The position numbers and the translations under genes are program-made. A DNA stretch of 64,000 bases from Cryobacterium sp. PH31-L1 (GTDB lineage Bacteria; Actinomycetota; Actinomycetes; Actinomycetales; Microbacteriaceae). The stretch's first letter is position 1. Every line of letters begins with the position of its first letter. Positions 56,874-64,000 of this stretch are shown in pieces. The stretch lies in assembly GCF_030063145.1 (NCBI RefSeq), contig NZ_JASISM010000001.1, forward strand, positions 496,001-560,000. Direction: 5' to 3'. Below the pieces are notes generated by a model that made no database searches, was not told the origin of the DNA, and saw only the letters and a list, made by a program, of their open reading frames with translations.

Positions 56874-56910
56874 CTCACTATTGTGCGCCCGGTGGGCGCT
56901 GGCGCAACAG

Positions 56911-58131
56911 CTAGTCGGCCACGCGCAGGCTAAGCCATAGCATGAGCGTGTCGTCGGCGTGGTCGAGGTTGGTACCGAACAGCTCATGCACCCGGCGCAA
57001 GCGGTAGCGCAGTGTGTTCTGGTGCACCGACAGCGATGCGGCCGTTCTGGCCGAGTCCCGCCCGCAATCAAGGTAGGTACGCAGGGTGAGTGCGTACTCG
57101 GTGCCCGAACGCTCATCCAGATCGAGAACGGCGCGTGCCTGGGACGAGAACAACCGCGGAGTGTCCCGCAGCACTTGTCCGAGTTCGAGCAGGCTCAGCC
57201 GACTGCCCACATTGCGCGCACTCACGACCGGGCCAGCCGGATCCGTCAGCAAGAGGACAAGATCGGCATCCCGCCGTGACCGGGCGATCGTGTCGACTCC
57301 GGTCACCAGCGATCCAACGGATGCCCGCAGCGCGATCCGCATCGCAATGGTCGCCCGTGCGACCAGACGAGCGGCCATCGCTTCGATGCTGATCAACTGT
57401 GCATCATTCAGCTGCCGGCCGAAGAACAGTGCATAAACCGTGGTGCCGATGGCGACACACTCGGTGCCGCTCTGGTGCGCCTCGCAGGCCATCGCCACGA
57501 GGTCGACCAGCCGATTCATTCGCAGTTCATCGCCGGCGGGGCCGAACTGTGGTTGAAAAGCGAGGGCCACGAACTGACCGCCCGGGTCGAGGCCGAGCTG
57601 GGCGGCGACGAGGCGGGCATCCGTGTCACCGTCGAGCAGTCGCCGCAGCAGCACCGCGCGTTGCGCCCGGGCTAAGTCGGCGGCGCTGCGGGCACGCAGA
57701 ATATGCAGCGCGGCGATGTCTGCTGCGCGTTCCAGTTCGGCCGCGGCAGCGGCGTCCAGCTCCCCAGTGGCGTCGACCACCCAGATCGATCCGAGCGGCT
57801 CGGTGCCCGCCCGCACGGCGACCGCCAGCCGAGCCAATCCCACCGGTACCGCCGGTTCACCAGGCAGGTTCGACGTCATGGCCCCGGGCAGCCGCACGGC
57901 GCCGCGCGCCCGAAACAGCGAGGCATAGGCCTCATCATTGTCGGGCAGGTCGGGCACCTGACGGCCCAGAATGCCATCGCGCCGGGTGTCGTCGATGGGC
58001 TGGTCGGGAAGTGTCGAATAGGCCAGCACCCGGGTCTGCACGTCTTCGATCGCTGTCGCTCCGCCGACCATCGCGGCGATGGCGTTGGCCAGGGCGAACA
58101 GGTCGCCGACCGGCAGTCCCAGGGAAGTCAT
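56911..58131 (-). CDS. PucR-family transcriptional regulator
   Basis: A 406-residue regulator. The N-terminal 130 residues look like a GAF-type sensory domain (DLFALANAIAAMVGGATAIEDV), a central GGDEF-like domain follows, and the C-terminal PucR helix-turn-helix is ARTAASLSVHQNTLRYRLRRV. PucR-type proteins often control catabolic or uptake operons for purines, amino acids or related nitrogen compounds. It is divergent from the racemase/ABC operon, with 105 bases between, and is its obvious candidate controller. ATG 58131 has TACGGT exactly six bases upstream, which favours it over a start 12 codons earlier. Confidence 0.92.
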   Translation of the reverse strand: MTSLGLPVGDLFALANAIAAMVGGATAIEDVQTRVLAYSTLPDQPIDDTRRDGILGRQVPDLPDNDEAYASLFRARGAVRLPGAMTSNLPGEPAVPVGLARLAVAVRAGTEPLGSIWVVDATGELDAAAAAELERAADIAALHILRARSAADLARAQRAVLLRRLLDGDTDARLVAAQLGLDPGGQFVALAFQPQFGPAGDELRMNRLVDLVAMACEAHQSGTECVAIGTTVYALFFGRQLNDAQLISIEAMAARLVARATIAMRIALRASVGSLVTGVDTIARSRRDADLVLLLTDPAGPVVSARNVGSRLSLLELGQVLRDTPRLFSSQARAVLDLDERSGTEYALTLRTYLDCGRDSARTAASLSVHQNTLRYRLRRVHELFGTNLDHADDTLMLWLSLRVAD

Positions 58132-58137
58132 CCGTCC

Positions 58138-58143
58138 ACCGTA
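58138..58143 (-). promoter_or_regulatory. -10 box deciding the PucR start
   Basis: TACGGT on the minus strand, six bases before the ATG at 58131. Confidence 0.55.
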
Positions 58144-58224
58144 GCGAACCGGCATTGTGCTCGACAACCATAAACAACCAAGTTATTTGTGCTGAACGCT
58201 AAAGATCGCGACCTGCGAGGCGGC

Positions 58225-58230
58225 CACACT
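58225..58230 (+). promoter_or_regulatory. -10 box of the racemase operon
   Basis: CACACT six bases before the ATG at 58237. The divergent gap of 105 bases between this box and the PucR start would hold the operator; no clear palindrome was found beyond an AT-rich stretch near 58165-58185. Confidence 0.5.
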
Positions 58231-58236
58231 GGGCAG

Positions 58237-59103
58237 ATGTCGCCCTCCCACACCCTCGCCGCCGTCACGGAACAGGCTCAGGCCGCAGCCCGGGTGGCGG
58301 CCGAATCGGCCGGCGTGAAGGTGAGCGACGAAAACAGCCTCGCCGGCTTTCTCGAGATTGAAGCCCTGTTCAACCGGGTCTGGCTCCTGCCGCCAGGCGA
58401 GAGCGCAATCCCCTCCGAACTGCTGCGCAGCATTAGCCACGCCGGCTGTAACGTGACCGCAGCCCGCGACCCGGCCGGCCGGCTGGTCGGTGCCGCCGCG
58501 GCCATCGTCACGCCGCAATCGACATCGATGTACTCCCTGATCGCCGGTGTTCTCCCTGGCATCAGCGACCGCGGAGTGGGGTTCGCCCTTAAACAGCACC
58601 AGCGTGCCTGGGGCCTGGCCCGCGACCTGACTGAGATGACCTGGACCTTCGACCCCCTGGTCAGCCGAAACGCCCGGTTCAACCTCACCAAGCTCGGCGC
58701 TCAGGTGAGCGAGTACGCCGTCGATTTTTACGGCCCCATGCAGGGCGAGATGAATGCCAACGATGAAAGTGACCGTCTGGTGGCCGTCTGGCCGCTCACC
58801 AGTGACGAGTCAGCTGCCTGCAGCGACGACCGCCCGATCGCGGTCGAACGTCCTGACTTCACCCCGAACGACGTGCTGAAAATCGGCCCAGACGGTGACC
58901 CCGTGCTCGTGGCAGCCGACGGCGACCTGTGGTGCCGGGTTCCCGCCGACATCGTGGCATTGCGTGGGCAGAACCCGCAGCTCGCGGCCGAGTGGCGACG
59001 TAGCATCCGCTCCATTTTTACCGACATATTCGCTTCCGGGCATATAGCCCGCGGGGTCAGCCGTGACGGCTGGTACCGACTCGCACCAGGAGGAACAGCA
59101 TGA
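58237..59103 (+). CDS. GNAT-family acyltransferase linked to the racemase
   Basis: A 288-residue GNAT-like protein. VGAAAAIVTPQSTSMYSLIAGVLPG and GVGFALKQHQRAWGLA represent the core strand and the acyl-CoA loop (G-x-G-x-A variant), followed by WTFDPLVSRNARFNLTKLG. GNAT proteins of this size stand beside N-succinylamino acid racemases, where a partner enzyme is known to succinylate D-amino acids. ATG 58237 is used in place of a start 16 codons earlier because CACACT lies six bases before it. Overlaps the racemase gene by four bases. The acyl donor, acetyl-CoA or succinyl-CoA, cannot be read from sequence. Confidence 0.85.
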   Translation: MSPSHTLAAVTEQAQAAARVAAESAGVKVSDENSLAGFLEIEALFNRVWLLPPGESAIPSELLRSISHAGCNVTAARDPAGRLVGAAAAIVTPQSTSMYSLIAGVLPGISDRGVGFALKQHQRAWGLARDLTEMTWTFDPLVSRNARFNLTKLGAQVSEYAVDFYGPMQGEMNANDESDRLVAVWPLTSDESAACSDDRPIAVERPDFTPNDVLKIGPDGDPVLVAADGDLWCRVPADIVALRGQNPQLAAEWRRSIRSIFTDIFASGHIARGVSRDGWYRLAPGGTA

Positions 59104-60209
59104 AAATCGAGACCATCGAGCTACGCCGCGTGCACATGCCGCTGGTGCGGCCGTTCCGCACCTCGTTTGGCACGTCCACCGAGCGGGAAGTCACCGTGGT
59201 GCGCGTGATCACAGCGGATGCCGAGGGTTGGGCCGAGTGCGCCGCGGACGCCCACCCCCTGTACAGTTCAGAATTTCTGGACGCCAGCGACCTGGTCATT
59301 CGCGACCACCTCGTGCCTCGGCTTCAGGCGCTCGGCGACCGGCTCAGCGCCGAACTGGTTGCGACCGCGCTCGAACCGGTCAAGGGCCACATGATGAGCA
59401 AGGCCGTGCTCGAAACGGCCATTCTCGACGCGCAACTCAAGACCACCGGCGTCTCGTTCGGTAGTCACCTCGGCGCGGTGCGCGACAGCGTACCGGCTGG
59501 CGTCTCGGTCGGCATCATGGACTCCATCCCCGAACTGCTCGATGCCGTCGCAGGCTACCTCGCCGAGGGCTACCTGCGCATCAAACTGAAAATCGAACCC
59601 GGCTGGGACCTCGAACCTGTCAAAGCCGTGCGCGAGAAATTCGGCCCCGACATGCTGCTACAAGTCGACGCCAACACGGCCTACACCCTCGCCGATGCCC
59701 GCCACCTCTCCGTGCTCGACCCGTTCGACCTGCTGCTGATGGAACAGCCGATGAAGGAAGACGACATGCTCGGCCACGCCAACCTGGCCAAGCTCATTCA
59801 GACGCCGATCTGCCTCGATGAGTCGATTGAATCGGCCCGCGACGCTGCGACGGCGATTACGCTCGGCGCCTGCAGCATCATCAACGTGAAGCCCGCCCGA
59901 GTCGGCGGCTACCTCGAGGCTCGGCGCATCCACGACGTCGCGGCCGCCCACGGCGTGCCGGTCTGGTGCGGCGGCATGCTCGAAACCGGCATCGGCCGGG
60001 CCGCCAATGTGGCCCTCGCCGCCCTGCCGAACTTCGTGCTGCCGGGTGATACCTCGGCGTCGAGCCGGTACTTCGCGCAGGACCTCACCGCACCTTTCGA
60101 GCTCGAGAACGGGCACCTGCGCGTACCGACGGGCCCCGGCATCGGTGTGGAGGTGCTGCCCGACGTCTTGGCCAGCGTCACCGCCAGCACCGACAGCATC
60201 CGTTTCTAG
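59100..60209 (+). CDS. N-acyl/N-succinyl amino-acid racemase or o-succinylbenzoate synthase (enolase superfamily)
   Basis: A 369-residue enolase-superfamily enzyme of the MenC/NSAR subgroup. Catalytic K164 lies in IKLKIEP and K264 in INVKPARVGG; metal ligands are D190 (LLQVDAN), E215 (LLLMEQPM) and D240 (ICLDESI). All are one position later than in the well-studied Amycolatopsis N-acylamino acid racemase. GGMLETGIGR is the capping-site loop. The context (GNAT, amino-acid ABC transporter, no men genes) favours racemisation of N-acyl amino acids over menaquinone synthesis. AGGAGG precedes the ATG inside the GNAT gene. Confidence 0.9.
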   Translation: MKIETIELRRVHMPLVRPFRTSFGTSTEREVTVVRVITADAEGWAECAADAHPLYSSEFLDASDLVIRDHLVPRLQALGDRLSAELVATALEPVKGHMMSKAVLETAILDAQLKTTGVSFGSHLGAVRDSVPAGVSVGIMDSIPELLDAVAGYLAEGYLRIKLKIEPGWDLEPVKAVREKFGPDMLLQVDANTAYTLADARHLSVLDPFDLLLMEQPMKEDDMLGHANLAKLIQTPICLDESIESARDAATAITLGACSIINVKPARVGGYLEARRIHDVAAAHGVPVWCGGMLETGIGRAANVALAALPNFVLPGDTSASSRYFAQDLTAPFELENGHLRVPTGPGIGVEVLPDVLASVTASTDSIRF

Positions 60210-60235
60210 CTTTTCCCGAACCAGAGGAGACCGCC

Positions 60236-61183
60236 ATGACCTTGCACCTGAACACAGTTTCGCCCCGCCCGCGCTGGCAACTGCTCGCGTCGGTCGGCCT
60301 CGTCGCCGGCCTCGCCCTCAGCGGATGCTCCGCCGCCGTTGACAGCACCGGCGACAGCTCCGATCCTGCCGCGGTCGCGGGTGACGTCGATGCGGTGGCA
60401 GCTGCCGCCCTGCCGGAGTCGTTCAAGAAGGCCGGAATCATCAAGGCCGCCTCGGATATCCCGTACCCGCCCATGGAAATGTACGACGCCGAGCAGAACA
60501 TCACGGGCTTCGACCACGACCTCGCCGAAGCCCTCGGCGTGAAGCTCGGCGTGAAGTTCGAACTGCAGAAGCAGGCGTTCGCCACCGCGATTCCGTCGCT
60601 TCAGGCCGGCAAGAACGACGTGATCATGTCGGGCATGAACGACACCAAGGAACGTCAGGGCACCCTCGACTTCGTCGACTATTTCCACGCCGGATTCTCG
60701 ATTCTCGTGCTCGCCGGCAACCCCGACAACATCACCGGAGTGCTCGACCTCTGCGGTAAGGACGTGGCGGTGCCCAAAGCCACCGTGCAGGCCGACATTT
60801 TGCGCAGCTACGACGAGGAATGCACGGCGGCCGGCCCCGGCCCGGTGATCATCTCCGAACTTCCCGGCGAAACCGAGGTGCAAACCGCAGTGCGGTCCGG
60901 CCGCGCCGTGGCCGAGGTCGTTGACTCGGCCGTCGCGGCGTATACCGCGCAGACCGCCGGTGACGGAACGATGTTCGAGGTCGTCACCGACGACGCCAAC
61001 CCCAACGGGTACAGCCCGGTCTACAGCGGAATCGGCATTCTCAAGGAGAACAGTGATCTGAGTGAAGCCATCCGCCTCGCGCTGGTCGCGACCATCGCCG
61101 ACGGCACCTACGCGGAGATTCTGGCCAAGTACGACCTCACCAACTACGGGCTCGACGAGGCCGGCTTCAACCTCGGTGCGTGA
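60236..61183 (+). CDS. Amino-acid ABC transporter substrate-binding lipoprotein (racemase operon)
   Basis: A 315-residue SBP_bac_3 receptor with lipobox LSGC after a basic start. SDIPYPPMEMYDAEQNITGFDHDLAEALG is the ligand-domain opening with the usual Asp, followed by AIPSLQAGKNDVIMSGMNDTKERQ. GAGGAGA lies before the ATG, 26 bases after the racemase. It is paralogous to the 29.98-kb receptor. The neighbours suggest it may bring in D-amino acids or N-acyl amino acids; this is inferred from context only. Confidence 0.92.
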   Translation: MTLHLNTVSPRPRWQLLASVGLVAGLALSGCSAAVDSTGDSSDPAAVAGDVDAVAAAALPESFKKAGIIKAASDIPYPPMEMYDAEQNITGFDHDLAEALGVKLGVKFELQKQAFATAIPSLQAGKNDVIMSGMNDTKERQGTLDFVDYFHAGFSILVLAGNPDNITGVLDLCGKDVAVPKATVQADILRSYDEECTAAGPGPVIISELPGETEVQTAVRSGRAVAEVVDSAVAAYTAQTAGDGTMFEVVTDDANPNGYSPVYSGIGILKENSDLSEAIRLALVATIADGTYAEILAKYDLTNYGLDEAGFNLGA

Positions 61184-61187
61184 CCTG

Positions 61188-62171
61188 ATGCCGAATCTTC
61201 CGCTCGTGCGGCCCGGCCCGACGGCCCCACCCGCCGCAGTGCCGGCCGGCAGCGACCCCGATGACATCGATGCGGTTCCGCTGCGGCATCCGTGGCGCTG
61301 GGTCATCGCGATGCTGCTCCTCGTCGTCTTCGCTGCCGTAGCCGTTTCGCTCTGGCAGAACGACAACGTGAACCATCCCTCGATCAGCGAGTTCATCTTC
61401 GACCGGCGCATTCTCGACGGCGTCGTGCTCACCCTCGTGCTCACGATCGTGTCGATGGCCGTGTCAACCGTGTTCGCGGTGCTGCTGGCGGTCATGCGCC
61501 TGTCCAACAACCCGGTGATGAACGCCCTGTCCTGGCTCTACATCTGGGGTTTTCGCGGCACGCCGTTGCTCATTCAGATCGTGTTCTGGGGCTACCTCGG
61601 GTTGCTGTATGCGCAGATCACCCTGGGGATTCCGTTCACCGACTTCAGCCTGTTTTCGGTGGACACCAACACGCTCATCCCGGCATTCACCGCCGGGCTG
61701 CTCGCCCTCACGCTCAATCAGGCCGCGTACTCGGCCGAAATCGTGCGGGCCGGCATGCTCTCGGTTGACGAGGGCCAGTACGAAGCCGCCTACTCGGTCG
61801 GCATGAGCCCCACCTTCACCCTGTTCAAGGTGGTGCTGCCGCAAGCCATGCGGGTGATCATCCCGCCGATGGGTAACGAGACCATCTCGATGCTCAAGAA
61901 CACTTCTCTCCTCTCCGTCATCGCTGTGCTCGAGGTGTACACCGTCGCCACCCAGATCTCCTCGCAGAACCTACGCCAGGTGGAACTGCTCGTCGTGGTC
62001 AGCTGTTGGTACCTGTTTCTCACCTCGATGCTGTCGATTCCGCAGTATTACCTCGAGCGTCATTACGGCCGCGGCAACGCCCGCACCCTGCCACCGACGC
62101 CGCTCGCCCGGGTATGGGCGGCCCTGCGTCCAACGCAACGCCCCACCACCAACAGAGCGGATGCCCCGTGA
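61188..62171 (+). CDS. Amino-acid ABC transporter permease (racemase operon)
   Basis: A 327-residue permease with IWGFRGTPLLIQIVFWGYLG, LNQAAYSAEIVRAGMLSVDEG and the EAA loop YEAAYSVGMSPTFTLFKVVLP. It has the same length and domain layout as the permease at 30.9 kb, including the LRHPW-containing cytosolic start. ATG 61188 is chosen, four bases after the receptor stop; GTG 61176 would overlap the receptor by eight. Overlaps the ATPase by four bases (GTGA). Confidence 0.92.
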   Translation: MPNLPLVRPGPTAPPAAVPAGSDPDDIDAVPLRHPWRWVIAMLLLVVFAAVAVSLWQNDNVNHPSISEFIFDRRILDGVVLTLVLTIVSMAVSTVFAVLLAVMRLSNNPVMNALSWLYIWGFRGTPLLIQIVFWGYLGLLYAQITLGIPFTDFSLFSVDTNTLIPAFTAGLLALTLNQAAYSAEIVRAGMLSVDEGQYEAAYSVGMSPTFTLFKVVLPQAMRVIIPPMGNETISMLKNTSLLSVIAVLEVYTVATQISSQNLRQVELLVVVSCWYLFLTSMLSIPQYYLERHYGRGNARTLPPTPLARVWAALRPTQRPTTNRADAP

Positions 62172-62971
62172 CCGACACAACGCGCGAACCGGACCCGACG
62201 GCATCCGCTCCTAAACCGCTGCTGAGCGCCCGCAAGGTGCGCAAGAGCTTCGGCGGTGTCGAGGTGCTCAAAGGCATCTCCCTCGACGTTGCGGCCGGCC
62301 AGGTGATGTGTCTGCTCGGGCCGTCCGGCTCGGGCAAGAGCACGTTTCTGCGCTGCATCAACCACCTGGAACGCATCGACGGCGGTCGCATCTCGGTCGA
62401 CGGCGAACTGGTCGGCTACGCCGCCAGGCACGGACGCATCTTTGAGATGAACCGGCGCGAGGTTGCTCGGCAGCGCGGCGGGATCGGAATGGTGTTTCAG
62501 CGCTTCAACCTGTTTCCGCACATGACCGCCCTCGAGAATATCACGGCGGCGCCGATCGGCGTACGAGGAGTGCCGAAACCGGCTGCCCTGTCGCGAGGCC
62601 GCGCGCTTCTCGACCGGGTCGGCCTGGCCGACCTCGCGCAGTCCTACCCGGCTCAGCTCTCCGGCGGGCAGCAACAGCGCGTCGCGATCGCACGTGCACT
62701 CGCGATGGATCCCAAGCTGCTCCTGTTCGACGAGCCGACCAGCGCGCTCGACCCGGAGCTGGTTGGAGACGTGCTCGACGTCATGCGGGCGCTGGCGGCA
62801 GACGGCATGACGATGGTCGTGGTCACCCATGAGATCGGCTTCGCCCGGGGCGCGGCCGATGAGGTTGTTTTCATGGACGCCGGGGTAGTGGTGGAGAGCG
62901 GGCCGCCGGCGAGCGTGCTGGACAATCCGCAGAACCCGCGCACGAAGGCCTTTCTCGACAGCGTCATGTGA
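62168..62971 (+). CDS. Amino-acid ABC transporter ATP-binding protein (racemase operon)
   Basis: A 267-residue GlnQ-type ATPase: Walker [11 protein letters not shown]-loop [16 protein letters not shown], signature [15 protein letters not shown], Walker [14 protein letters not shown], switch His in [14 protein letters not shown] start at 62168 overlapping the permease stop; a longer open frame upstream is permease sequence. Shares the insertion with [14 protein letters not shown] with the 31.9-kb paralogue. Confidence 0.94.
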   Translation: MTDTTREPDPTASAPKPLLSARKVRKSFGGVEVLKGISLDVAAGQVMCLLGPSGSGKSTFLRCINHLERIDGGRISVDGELVGYAARHGRIFEMNRREVARQRGGIGMVFQRFNLFPHMTALENITAAPIGVRGVPKPAALSRGRALLDRVGLADLAQSYPAQLSGGQQQRVAIARALAMDPKLLLFDEPTSALDPELVGDVLDVMRALAADGMTMVVVTHEIGFARGAADEVVFMDAGVVVESGPPASVLDNPQNPRTKAFLDSVM

Positions 62972-63026
62972 CACCGAGCGGTATTCCCGGGGCCTACTCT
63001 GGAAGCAACGCAACCCTGGAGGAACA

Positions 63027-63494
63027 ATGACCGTGTTGACCGCCGATTTGTACGACGAGCGTGGCGACGAGCTGCAATCCGTACCACTGCAGTTTCAGAC
63101 GATCGGCGGGCGAGCCCAGTTCGGCGGCCCGATTCGCACGGTCACCTGCTTCGAAGACAACGCCCTGCTCAAGTCGATCCTGTCCACGCCCGGCGACGGC
63201 GCCGTGCTCGTCATCGACGGCGGCGGCTCTCTCAACTCGGCGCTGATGGGCGATATGATCGCCGACCTCGCCGTCGCGAACGGCTGGTCCGGCGCCATCA
63301 TCAACGGTGCCGTGCGTGACCGGGTCGCCATCGGCGCCCTCGACCTCGGCGTGAAAGCTCTCGGCAGCAATCCGCGCAAGAGTTCCAAGACCGGTTCCGG
63401 CACAGCGGATGCCGTGGTCGAGTTCGCCGGCGTGACCTTCACGCCCGGGCGCACCGTCTATTGCGACGAAGACGGCATTCTCGTCGAACGCTAA
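63027..63494 (+). CDS. RraA-like protein (possible HMG/oxaloacetate aldolase-decarboxylase)
   Basis: A 155-residue RraA-family protein. The conserved core reads [18 protein letters not shown], followed by [29 protein letters not shown], with the Arg-Asp pair (AVRD) that in 4-hydroxy-4-methyl-2-oxoglutarate aldolases holds metal and substrate. E. coli RraA itself inhibits RNase E. GGAGGA lies six bases before the ATG. Standing 55 bases after the ABC ATPase, it may belong to the operon and handle a keto acid; a role in RNA decay cannot be ruled out. Confidence 0.85.
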   Translation: MTVLTADLYDERGDELQSVPLQFQTIGGRAQFGGPIRTVTCFEDNALLKSILSTPGDGAVLVIDGGGSLNSALMGDMIADLAVANGWSGAIINGAVRDRVAIGALDLGVKALGSNPRKSSKTGSGTADAVVEFAGVTFTPGRTVYCDEDGILVER

Positions 63495-63514
63495 CCCTTG
63501 CTCGAGTGTGGCTG

Positions 63515-63628
63515 TTACTGCTGAACGTCGTCGATGCGCACGACGACAAAGTTGGCGTCGAGCTCTACGTCGCGGTCGCTTCCGTTGTCGAGGGTGACCT
63601 CAACCTCGTAAACGTGGTCCGGGGGCTG
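63515..63628 (-). pseudogene. PepSY-like C-terminal fragment without a start codon
   Basis: On the minus strand 37 codons read ...DHVYEVEVTLDNGSDRD and VELDANFVVVRIDD before a TAA at 63515-63517. The pattern of alternating acidic and hydrophobic residues and the VELDANF step resembles the end of a PepSY domain. Upstream the frame meets TAG at 63629-63631 and has no ATG, GTG or TTG in a suitable place. It may be the remnant of a gene whose front was lost, or the result of a frameshift with the gene at 63657. No other coding is seen between 63495 and 63656. Confidence 0.4.
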
Positions 63629-63656
63629 CTACCGCGGCGCTCGCGCGACCGATCGG

Positions 63657-64000
63657 TCAGAGGTGATTCAACGCATCCGTTGCGGCGAACTGTTCGAGCA
63701 CCGCCCGCACCTGGATCGACGCCTCGGTGCGCCCCGATCGTACGTCGGGAATGCGCAGAGCCGGCAGCTCGCTCGGCGTCGGAAAATTCGTGTAGGCGTC
63801 GCGCATGAATTGGTCGAGGCGCTCGCCCACCTTTGGATCCTCCGTCCATAACCGCGGCAGCCGAGCCGGCTCGGTGAGTGGATCGAACCCGAGCAGGGCG
63901 ACCCGGTTTGCGGATCCCGCTGCTAGGTCGGAGTCGTCCGTGGGTAGTGGGCGAGCCATTCGTGCTCCGGCGAAGACCACTCCGGCACCGAGCAGTAGCC
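63657..64000 (-). CDS. Unidentified membrane-anchored protein (5' end off the window)
   Basis: The frame runs in from the right edge with LLLGAGVVFAGARMARPLP, which looks like the end of a membrane segment or signal anchor, and continues about 95 residues to DALNHL and TGA at 63657-63659. An ATG at 63959 exists, but the upstream hydrophobic residues argue that the true start lies beyond 64000. The soluble part is rich in Pro and acidic residues, with no motif I recognise. Family unknown. Confidence 0.6.
   Translation of the reverse strand, partial: LLLGAGVVFAGARMARPLPTDDSDLAAGSANRVALLGFDPLTEPARLPRLWTEDPKVGERLDQFMRDAYTNFPTPSELPALRIPDVRSGRTEASIQVRAVLEQFAATDALNHL

Noticed and set aside
59100-60209. 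Calling the enolase-superfamily gene menC
   Set aside because: Sequence alone cannot separate o-succinylbenzoate synthase from N-acylamino acid racemase, and no menaquinone genes are nearby; the context supports the racemase.

Overview
The window is a high-GC, gene-dense stretch of an actinobacterial chromosome. Several traits point to the family Microbacteriaceae: GC-rich third codon positions, many genes whose -10 box (TANNNT or close) sits five or six bases before the start codon (leaderless transcripts), chains of genes overlapping by one or four bases, DtxR/IdeR-type iron boxes, an actinobacterial sdhCDAB operon, and a very frequent CGGATGC/GCATCCG heptamer. The genus cannot be fixed from the sequence alone. 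I saw no rRNA, tRNA, CRISPR array, phage or transposase gene, and no gene-free gap exceeds 300 bases (the longest are about 271, 262 and 236 bases).

Layout. 1-4.3 kb (minus strand): exonuclease III, tryptophanyl-tRNA synthetase, a GNAT acetyltransferase and an HAD hydrolase cut by the window edge, preceded by a YihY/BrkB membrane protein. 4.5-8.0 kb (minus): sdhCDAB. 8.1-10.5 kb: a divergent pair, GT4 glycosyltransferase and mannose-1-phosphate guanylyltransferase, which could use and make GDP-mannose respectively. 10.5-19.7 kb (plus): a nucleoside uptake and salvage locus with two BMP-type lipoproteins, one ATPase, two permeases, cytidine deaminase, thymidine phosphorylase and a PfkB kinase. 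19.8-24.1 kb: two aldo/keto reductases and two MFS transporters. 24.1-29.2 kb: an iron-siderophore locus (ferric-siderophore reductase, two FecCD permeases, ATPase, binding protein) with two iron boxes. 29.3-32.6 kb: GNAT and a polar amino-acid ABC system. 32.6-32.9 kb: a duplicated GGGCCC-rich palindromic element. 32.9-37.0 kb: HrpA helicase. 37.0-42.4 kb: an ABC exporter, aldo/keto reductase, PnuC and a DUF255 thioredoxin-fold protein. 42.7-47.5 kb: a Stealth-type sugar-phosphate transferase, an Rv0805-like cyclic-nucleotide phosphodiesterase, an NADPH oxidoreductase and a PAP2 protein. 47.5-50.5 kb: type III polyketide synthase, methyltransferase and FAD hydroxylase, a small biosynthetic cluster with the gene order of phenolic-lipid (srsABC-like) loci. 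50.6-56.9 kb: a multidomain methyltransferase, an AbiEi-like/endonuclease-like gene between related palindromic repeats, an SDR, a circularly permuted flavin amine oxidase, a Pr6Pr membrane protein and acylphosphatase. 56.9-63.5 kb: a PucR regulator divergent from an operon of GNAT, N-acyl/N-succinyl amino-acid racemase, amino-acid ABC transporter and an RraA-like protein. 63.5-64 kb: a PepSY-like fragment and an unidentified membrane-anchored protein cut by the edge.

The items most worth following are the circularly permuted amine oxidase with a coupled leaderless mini-ORF (54.4-55.9 kb), the palindrome-flanked endonuclease-like cassette (52.2-53.5 kb), the racemase operon, the repeated GGGCCC element and the over-used CGGATGC heptamer.
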